Part shown: piece after piece, positions 56,859 to 64,000 of the stretch
Layout of the letters: each line of letters opens with the position of its first letter
Numbering within the stretch: the stretch's first letter is position 1
From: Mastigamoeba balamuthi
Taxonomy: Eukaryota > Evosea > Mastigamoebida > Mastigamoebidae
Length of the DNA: 64,000 nt
Assembly (NCBI GenBank): GCA_902651635.1
Contig: CACRSC010000134.1
Coordinates: forward strand, 124,001-188,000
Direction: 5' to 3'
Notes under the pieces: model-generated
Database searches by the model: none
Told to the model about the DNA's origin: nothing
Seen by the model: only the letters and a program-made list of their open reading frames with translations
Made by a program: the position numbers and the translations under genes

Positions 56859-59800
56859 ATGTCAGTGAAAAGCGGCTTCTACGGCGTTGCCGAGTCGCCT
56901 TCGCAGCGGGCCGAGCTGCTGCTGCGCGCCCTGGTGGTGCCCGCCAGCTACGTGTCTGCCCTGCTGGTCTGCGCCCGCTCTGCGACCCTCCTCTACGTCG
57001 TCGTCTGGCAGGTCGGCCGGGCCTTCGCAGCGCTCCCCGCGGCCGTGGACGCCCTGCTGGGCCTGGCCGCTGCGTGCCTCTCCTCCGCCGTCCTCGTGGG
57101 CGGCCTCCGGTACGCCCTGCCTGCGGTGGCGCTGGCTGCAGTGGGTGCGCACTTCCCACACCGCGCACCCACCAGGCGTGACGCCACAGCCACACGCGCC
57201 CGCCCACTTGGTTTTCCCCATCCGTTCCGTTCGAGGAAAAACGGGCCCGCCCACGAGGCTCCGCTCGGTGGGTGCTTATTTGTGTCCGTGGCCCTGCATC
57301 GTGGCCGTGTACAGCGCGGAGGCGGTGGTCCAGTTGCCCGATTGCTGCGTCGGTGGGGCTTGCGCTGAGGGATTTCTGGGGGAAGGCCCGCTGCTGGTGC
57401 TGAAATGTAGGGGGGGCGCCGGTGCAGACGTGGCGATGGTGGCGGCGTCGGTCGTCTTCGCGCTGCGCTACGTGGTGCCGATGGCCGTCGAGCCCTCGGG
57501 CCGCGTGTCGCCGACCCTGAAGGAGCTGCACGACATCACCGACGACTGGGCCGCGCTCTGCTCGCTCGGCATCCTCGCGCAGGCCGCGCCGCTGCTCTGC
57601 GCCGCCGGGGCTGTGGCCCTCCGCCGGGCCAACCGCCGCAAGAGCAGGTACTCGATCCCGCTGCTCTCGGTCGAGCAGAAGGCCAGGGTCGGGTCTCCTC
57701 TGGCCCCGCTGATCGCGGCCGGCAAGCAGCCGGGCGCCAAGACGAGGGTCGCTCGCAGGGTCCTCGTGGGCCTCTGCGTCGCCGCTGTCGTCGCTATATG
57801 GGTCCCCGTCGCCGTCTCCCTGGGGCTGGCGACGGCCGGCAGGGGAGCCCCGGCCACTGGGCCGTGCGAGGGGCTCTGCCCGACGTGCATACTGCCTTTC
57901 CCCTCGTCGAGGTGGGTGCGGGACGGCAGGGTCTCCATCCCCAGGACTGCGCTGCGGGGCCTCAGGGACGGCGAGCGCGTCCGCACGGCCGCCATCAACG
58001 AGCTCGACGGCTTCGCGGTGACGGGGCCCGTCCTGTTCGAGCTGGACGCCAAGAACGTCGCCTTTGATCTCTCCGGCTCGCGCTCGACCCTGCCGCACCT
58101 GCGGGCTGGCAAGGACTTCGCCCCCAACTGCACCGCCCTGCTCGACTCGGAAACGGGGGAGCTCGTGCCGCACTGGGCTGAGATAGACAAGGAGGCCGAC
58201 AACCTCATTGTGATTCAGCCTGCAGTCCCGCTCAAGCACGGTGTGCGAGCCCTCTCTTGGTCTTGAGGGGGCATTCCTCACCGTATGGTTGAGTGCAGGG
58301 CGCAGCTACGTCGTTGCTGTGCGCGGGCTGATCGACATGGACACCGGGGCAGTCGCCAACGCCACGCGAGGCTGGACGGACATGATGCGGAACACGTCGA
58401 GCCCGAGGTGGCAGTACACCGAGGCGCACGTCCTGCCCGTCATCCGCAGCACCCTCAAGTGGAACATCTCGTCCCTGCAACTCGCGTGGGACTTCCCCAC
58501 CGTCAGCGAGGACATGTCACTGGGCAGGCTGCGCCTCATGCGCCAGAGGCTCGCCAGCGAGAAGCTCTCGTACGAGGTCCTCCGGGTCGAGAACCATCGC
58601 TGCCCGCCGGGCTCCACCTCCATCGGCCGTGTCGTGTGGGCCAAGGCCAGGGTCCCTTCGTTCCTCTCGGGCCGCCGCGGGCAGCTGATCTCGCGGCCCA
58701 ACGCCTCGGCGGTGGAGAGCAGGGGCGTGCTCGAGCCGGAGTTCTCTGTGAGCGTCCCGTGCTCGCTGATCAACAACCCCAAGCCCGCGCTCGTGTTGCA
58801 GTACGGGCACCGGCTCCTTTCCGACTGCTCGGTGCCCGAGAGCGTGCAGAGGCTTGCGAGTATCGGCGGGTACGTCGTCGTGTCGTCTGACTGGATGGGC
58901 CTGACGAGGTTCGACCGCATCCGCGTCGCCAAGCTCCTGCTGAACGAGCCGTCCCCGATCTACGTGATCGCCGAGAACGTCATGCAGTCCTACATCAACG
59001 CCGACGCTGTTCTCACGCTCGTAACGACCACCATGACCAAAGACCCGCTCCTTACCGTGCGCCTCGCTCGCTGTGTGGCCTGTCTCTGACGACGCTACCC
59101 GTGGCAAGTTCGGAGGGCAGAGCGTGATCGACCCCCAGCGCGTCGCCTTCTACGGGATGTCGCAAGGGGCTGTCGTCGGTGGTGGCTACTACGGGTACTC
59201 TGACAAGCTGTCCCGCGCGGTGCTGAGCGTTCCGGGCGCGTCGTTCTCTCTGATCCTGTGGCGCTCTGTCGAGTTTGCGCGCTGCGAGAGGCTCCTGATG
59301 ACGCAGTACATAACGCGCAAGGACATGAGGATCGGCATCGCAATGGAGCAGGTGCGCTGTGCCCGAGGTCTGCGGCGGTCCTAACCCGCGACGTGCCAGG
59401 TCATGCTGGAGCCGGCAGAGGCCGCCGGGTGGCTCGACGTGGTGCGAACAAAGGCCAAGCCTGTACTGATGCACAGCGCCATCGGAGATGCTAGCGTCCC
59501 AGAGCAAGCGGTACGGGCGAGCTTCCCCAGCGATCGTCGGTCCTGACAGCCGCCGTGCAGTGCCACCTAATGGCCCGTGGGTACAGCGCGCGCACGCTGC
59601 ACAACCAGACGAGGCCGCTGTTCGGCATACCGGAGGAGGCAGCCCCCTACGAGGGGTCCGTCCTCGTCGAGTGGCAGTACGACGATGTGCCCCCTACGCC
59701 CGCCGACGGCATCGTGACGAGCGACGTCGACCCGCACGCGTGCCCCCAGTTGTGCGACACGCACCCCCCACCTTCCCCAGCCCGCTGGCTCCGTTCTTAC

Positions 59801-59929
59801 ATATAGCCACGGCCGTGCAGCGAGGAGGAGGCGACCATGCAGGCGCGCACGTTCCTCGACACGGGGGAGGTCCTGCAGTTCTGCCCCATGGTCTGCCGCA
59901 AGGAGCACGTCTGCCATGTGGAGGTCTAG
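56859..59929 (+). CDS. Membrane-anchored alpha/beta hydrolase (lipase-like)
   Basis: The start MSVKSGFYGVAESPSQRAEL leads to several membrane spans (LVVPASYVSALLVCARSATL, ASVVFALRYVVPMAVEPSG, GILAQAAPLLCAAGAVAL, RVLVGLCVAAVVAIWVPVAV). A long extracytoplasmic part follows: LDGFAVTGPVLFELDAKNVA and NLIVIQPAVPLKHGRSYVVA, which resemble the N-terminal part of bacterial secreted lipases. Next is a strand with LVLQYGHRLLSDC, the nucleophile elbow FYGMSQGAVVGGGYYGYSDK, and a late Asp in HSAIGDASVPEQA. Several introns were placed; the exon structure at 57140-57430 and beyond 59390 is uncertain. I infer a serine hydrolase facing the outside or a lumen. A bacterial origin of the hydrolase part is possible but unproven. 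Confidence 0.75.
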
Positions 59930-60211
59930 AGCTTGCCGCGCGTGCTGAGGCCCATCGGGCACTGTACAGCCCCTACACCCGTGCAGTTTCCATTTCTCGC
60001 CTGTTCGCTGTTTCTGCTTCGAACTCGGCGATTTCTAAACTTAGGAGATGCACTGAAAAGGGCTTGAGATTGGTGCGGAGTGGGGTGGTGCAACCGGTGT
60101 TCAACGTGCGGGGTGTGTGGGGGCAGAGCCTCGCTCGGCGCACAAAAGCACGCCCCCACATGCCGTCATCACATCAATTCAGAAGAACAGCAAGTACACC
60201 GAGTAGAGCAG

Positions 60212-61324
60212 ATGGGTCGCCTGACTCTTGTTCTCCTCGTGGCCCTCGCGGCGGTCGCAGTATGCGCCCGCCCGCCACCGCCACCACCTGGACCGCACCA
60301 CCCGTCGGACGGGTCGGAGGGGCCCTTCCCCCCTGGCCCCGGACCTCATCCGTCGGACGACTCTGATCGGCCTTTCCCTCCTGGCCCCGGACCTCACCCC
60401 TCGGACGACTCGGACAGGCCGCCGTTCCCTCACGGCAACGGCAACCTCCACCGCCCGCCGCCGCCGCCTCCCCCGTCGGACGACGGATCGGACAGGCCGT
60501 TCCCTCCGTGCCCTCCTGGCCCCTCGGACGAGTCGGAGAGGCCGTTCCCGCCGCACGGCCACGCGCACGGCCACGGCCACGGCCACCCGCCTCCGCCTCC
60601 TCCCCCGTCGGACGACTCGGGCAGGCCGTTCCCTCCGTGCCATGGGCCGCATCCCTCGGACGACTCGGAGAGGCCGCTCCCGCCTCAGGGCTTCCGCCAC
60701 CACCCGCCGCCGCCGCCCCCGTCGGACGACTCCGAGAGGCCTGGCCCTGGCCCGCATCCTCACCCGTCGGACGACTCGGACAGGCCGTTCCCGCCGGGCC
60801 CTCATCCCTCGGACGATTCGGAGAGGCCGTTCCCTCATGGCCACGGTCACCGTCACCCTCCTCCTCCTCCTCCGCCCCAGTCGGACGACTCGGGCAGGCC
60901 GATTCCTCCTGGCCCTGGACCTCGCCCGCACCCCTCTGATGGCTCGGATAGGCCTGGCCCTGGTCCTCGCCCGCACCCCTCGGATGGTTCCGATAGGCCT
61001 GGTCCCGGACCCCGCCCCCATCCTTCGGACGGCTCTGATAGGCCTGGCCCTGGACCCCGTCCCCATCCCTCGGACGGCTCGGATAGGCCCGGCCCTCGCC
61101 CCGGCCCCGGCCCGCACTCGGATGACAGCAGGAACAACGACAACGGCACCAAGAACAGCAACACCAAGACCGCGTCGAGCAAGATCATGAACTCGATCAA
61201 GATCTGGGTGCCGGCGACTGTGGGCTGCGTGGCGCTCGTGGCTGCCATTGCAGGGACCGTCGTCTTCGTGCACCGCAGGCGCAGCTACAACGGGATGTAC
61301 GAGCGCCTGATGATGAACGCCTGA
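60212..61324 (+). CDS. Pro/His-rich single-pass surface protein with SDDS repeats
   Basis: A single-exon gene of 370 residues. The start MGRLTLVLLVALAAVAVCAR is a signal peptide. Some 290 residues of low complexity follow, built from about 16 units of the form HPSDDSDRPFPPGPG. Early units carry Gly-His runs (HGHAHGHGHGHP) and blocks of seven Pro; the last four or five are nearly identical (PRPHPSDGSDRPGPG). A Ser/Asn/Thr linker leads to one membrane span (IWVPATVGCVALVAAIAGTV) and a short basic cytosolic tail (HRRRSYNGMYERLMMNA). The extracellular part would be extended, acidic and His-rich, so divalent-metal binding or a wall-like coat are possibilities. No known family. Confidence 0.9.
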   Translation: MGRLTLVLLVALAAVAVCARPPPPPPGPHHPSDGSEGPFPPGPGPHPSDDSDRPFPPGPGPHPSDDSDRPPFPHGNGNLHRPPPPPPPSDDGSDRPFPPCPPGPSDESERPFPPHGHAHGHGHGHPPPPPPPSDDSGRPFPPCHGPHPSDDSERPLPPQGFRHHPPPPPPSDDSERPGPGPHPHPSDDSDRPFPPGPHPSDDSERPFPHGHGHRHPPPPPPPQSDDSGRPIPPGPGPRPHPSDGSDRPGPGPRPHPSDGSDRPGPGPRPHPSDGSDRPGPGPRPHPSDGSDRPGPRPGPGPHSDDSRNNDNGTKNSNTKTASSKIMNSIKIWVPATVGCVALVAAIAGTVVFVHRRRSYNGMYERLMMNA

Positions 61325-61759
61325 GTCGCCCTCTCCCATCACGTGGACTTGGATCCACGTTTCCAGTAGTGGCCCCGCACACTTGTCCAACTGTCCAACA
61401 TGAATGCCTCTACTGCTCGCATTGATGTCAATAGTGAAGCACAATCAATATTTTAAAGAGCACGTACTGCGCTGAAAAGGAACACACAGGGCCATGCTGA
61501 GTGCCCGTAAACACGGTCAATTTTGTTTCTTACTTCTTTTTATATCTGATTTGTTTTCAGAAGGGCCGAACGGGGAAGTATGTAGCAATGCCAGGTCTCA
61601 GGGAATAGCTGGATCACCAAGGGACAGAAGGATAATTTTGAAGTGAAACTCTCGTTGAAACAGCAGCAGCTCACCCGGCCCAGGCTCAGCCATGATAAAT
61701 GTCTCAAAGTTCCGAAGACTGTTCCTTGATTGAAATGTCAGTAACACAGTTGACTCAGT
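61325..61759. other. Convergent intergenic region, nothing recognised
   Basis: These 435 bp lie between two convergent genes. The stretch is AT-richer than its flanks, with no supported open frame, tRNA fold or repeat. It should hold both 3' ends. Confidence 0.5.
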
Positions 61760-63498
61760 CTATTCGGAGTCGTCGCTGCTCTGCTCGCAGTCGCTGATGA
61801 CGATTGCGCTGTCGAACGTCATGCCAGCCCTCCTGCGCTTCTGTGGCCGGATTGGGGTGTCTGGTTGCTCGAGTTGTGGGGAGGTGGGATTCTCGCAGTA
61901 AGTGTACGACACGCCACCGCTCAGGCTGATGTATGCGAAAGTGGCACTGCTCGGGGCTCCGCGGACTATTGCGCCCAATTCCTCGTCCTCGTACAGATCC
62001 TGTCGGAGTGTTGTTGGCACTTCGCCAGGTAATGGCGTTTGTTCGCTCGCACCTCCACGAGACAGGGCACGCAGCACACGGGGCACTCCCACACGCCCAG
62101 CTGCCTACAGTACTCGAGGAAGACCTACGGTGATGGTGATAAGTCAGAGCTTCTTGCGGCTGCCGCACCTTGATGTCGAAGCAGCTGCGGTGCACGCACG
62201 TGCGGCTGCGCCCGGGGTACGCCATCCTCCTCAAGCACAGGGGGTCCGCCAGCGCCACTCTCTCACCCCCGAACTCGACCCCTGCGCCCTCGAGCTCCGC
62301 GCTGCTTCTTACGCCCCTGGGGACACGGGAGACCAGCTCGTCCACAGTCTGCGGCGTCACGAGCTGAACCACGGCGGCGACCGCGGGGAACGTCTGCCGG
62401 GCGACCTGGGGCCTCTGCACGGTGAACGAGTTGGAGCCTGCACGGACTGCGCTGCTCGCGTCGAAGGCGATTGATGGCTCTCTGGCCGGAGGGGCCCGCC
62501 GGTGCCTCTGTCGGGGCGCCAGCCGCGTGTCGTTCATCACCAGAGCGTCAATGCTGTAGACAGGCGCGTCCATCCCGCTCGCCGTGCACACGACCCTGAT
62601 CTGCACGTACGCGGACTCGCGCTGGACACGCTGGGCAGAGGCCGCGTCGAGGCGGAAGTAGCACGTGAACGTCCTCTCGGGTTCGCAATCACCCTCGCTG
62701 GCTGTTGTGAACGCTGGCAGCTTGAGCACCGCGAGCTGGTGCTCCTCGCGGAAGAACGGGTTCTGGAAAGCTCGGAATCCATCCTCCCACGGCTGCTGGC
62801 GCGGGTCCCTCGCTACTGGGATCCGGGCCCTCTGCTCCAGCTCGTCCGGGGCCACAGAAGGCGAGGGGAACAGGTCCGCCACCGCCTCGCGGTACTCCCG
62901 GGGCTCGTTGAGCTCAGGGGTCTCTGTGGCGACGGAGGAGGGGCTGCTCTGGCTCTCGGTCCCCCTTGGCCTCTTCTCGGCCCTGAGAACACCAGAGCGG
63001 GCCCTGGGCGCTGGAGAAGGGCCTGCAGGCAAGGTGGCGGTGGACACACTGCACAGCTGCCCGTGGTCGCCTGGCAGGCGGAAGTGACCCACCAGCACGG
63101 CCATGCGCGCCCTGCTGGCGCACAGCGCGTTGGACGACTGCCAGAACGCAACGGCGGGATCCGGCGGCTCGCGGGCCTCGTGCCTGCGCTTCAGCACCCG
63201 CAGCGTGCGCTACCGCGCAGCAACGACAGCGCGCAGAGGCCCCGTGAGTGGGGGGGTTCGAGCCCGATTGTTCTAGGTGTGGAGAGCCCATTTTTTCCCA
63301 GCTCGGAGCCTACATTGTTGGGCCCCAGTCGAAAACGCCTCACGCGTTCCGAATGCACTGGCGCACCTGAAGCGTGCGGTAGTCGTACTGTGAGGGGTCC
63401 GCGAACAGGTGGCGGACCTCGCAGAACGAGCTGAGGCGCAGGCTCCCGCGCAGGGCCAACACGTCTCCCTCGTCGAGCTCGACAGGCGTTGCGGCCAT
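61760..63498 (-). CDS. PIAS-type SUMO E3 ligase with SP-RING and C-terminal SIM
   Basis: The start MAATPVELDEGDVLALRGSL is separated by a 157-nt intron (63210-63366) from RTLRVLKRRHEAREP. A central PINIT-like part (FTCYFRLDAASAQRVQRESA, YVQIRVVCTASG) precedes the SP-RING: LADPLCLRRMAYPGRSRTCV, HRSCFDIKVFLEYCRQLGVW, then ECPVCCVPC. That supplies the C-x-H-x-C-x-C zinc ligands that recruit UBC9. The last residues, AIVISDCEQSSDDSE, are a textbook SUMO-interacting motif followed by acidic and phosphorylatable Ser. Four exons in all; the C-terminal frame is the one ending at 61760. The protein would transfer SUMO to nuclear targets. I see no SAP domain. Confidence 0.9.
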
Positions 63499-64000
63499 TG
63501 CGGCGGTCCAACCAACAGATTTTGTATCTCTTCGATTGATTCGCGTGGATCTGAGTTATTCGCCGGCGGTGGCACGATTCTGATATCTTGTCAAATAGGC
63601 GCCTGAGGGCAGGAGCCGCGAGTGCGGCGAGGTTGTCTCCTTCCTCATGGCCTGGCAAGAAGAACGTGGGGACGGCCGGAATTGGTTGTCTGTGTATGGC
63701 CAGACGGCGATGATGGCTTGCCAGATCCCACCACTGCTGGGACACCGATCAGCACCGACGCAGAACGTGAAGGGTAGTCCTGTTGGTCTTGGCTTTACGC
63801 GGTGTTTCATACAACTGGCATCTGGGGTTGGCCCAGTTCACACGCGTGGCGCACCGTATAAGCGAGGTGTGTGTTGGTTTCATTGGCGCAGCCGCTCGAC
63901 GCAAATCTTTCTGGGTCATACGCTCCCGGTTCTGTTCGTGTGGTGGCGTTCCTTTGCTACTCAGGTTCACCTGACCCACTAGATGAACTCCAGCCCCTCG
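63499..64000. other. Right edge, promoter of the SUMO ligase and unassigned sequence
   Basis: Open frames of 60-110 codons exist on both strands but none reads like a known protein, and none has good exon joins. The left part must include the promoter of the minus-strand SUMO ligase. A neighbouring gene may start beyond the edge. Confidence 0.4.

Noticed and set aside
63254-63265. B-box-like gggttcgagccc in the first intron of the SUMO ligase gene (plus strand)
   Set aside because: The core matches a T loop, but the T stem fails at the third pair and no acceptor or A box can be formed around it.
63556-63982. Small genes at the right edge on either strand
   Set aside because: Frames of 84-111 codons overlap each other, and neither shows domain text or consistent codon character.
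1-64000. Bacterial origin of the window, CRISPR arrays or operons
   Set aside because: Dense spliceosomal introns, a Pol III tRNA, myosin II, Mediator kinase and a ciliary gene show nuclear eukaryotic DNA. No CRISPR-like spaced repeats were seen.

Overview
The window is nuclear DNA of a GC-rich, intron-dense, flagellated protist. Nearly every gene is broken by short GT-AG introns, mostly about 40-130 nt, which can be placed because protein families resume in frame after them. A CC2D2A ciliary transition-zone gene implies a cilium or flagellum. A conventional (class II-like) myosin heavy chain points to Amorphea or a heterolobosean. A flagellated amoebozoan would fit all of this, but that is inference and I cannot name the species.

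The sequence is a scaffold with joins. Single n bases lie at 1425, 4531 and 40164, and a 25-N gap lies at 23107-23131. Two of the single-n joins are flanked by repeated sequence (56 bp exact at 1425; about 495 bp, diverged, at 40164) and look like unmerged contig overlaps. The first 4.5 kb is poorer in genes and holds a foldback repeat and one frame-disrupted gene.

Layout. 1.7-6.8 kb: three Cys-rich secretory or surface-type genes. 7.0-13.1 kb (minus): an ATP9/Neo1-type P4-ATPase, a TEN1-like CST telomere subunit, and a protein-isoaspartate methyltransferase that is divergent from an acidic GAS2-like gene. 14.4-22.1 kb (plus): CDK8-like Mediator kinase, VIT-vWA protein, F-box protein. 22.2-39.7 kb (minus): TRMT2A-like tRNA m5U methyltransferase, myosin II, MYND protein, a protein made of an unrecognised repeated module, and a RalGAP-alpha-like protein. 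40.6-48.4 kb (plus): CC2D2A and a TLDc protein. 48.6-54.7 kb (minus): zinc-finger protein, a stand-alone DUSP-UBL protein, and a giant pentapeptide-repeat protein ending in TLDc. 55.0-61.3 kb (plus): divergent sirtuin, a tRNA on the opposite strand, a membrane-anchored alpha/beta hydrolase, and a Pro/His-rich surface protein. 61.8-63.5 kb (minus): PIAS-type SUMO ligase.

Most genes are housekeeping or regulatory and do not form one pathway. The points most worth a second look are: a tRNA T-arm-like sequence lying exactly across a 5' splice site of the gene for the enzyme family that methylates T-arms; the four-fold repeat protein; a RalGAP lacking the catalytic Asn thumb; the pentapeptide-TLDc fusion; the DUSP-UBL protein without a protease; and a tRNA with a Gln-like body and a Val anticodon whose terminator overlaps the neighbour's AATAAA.
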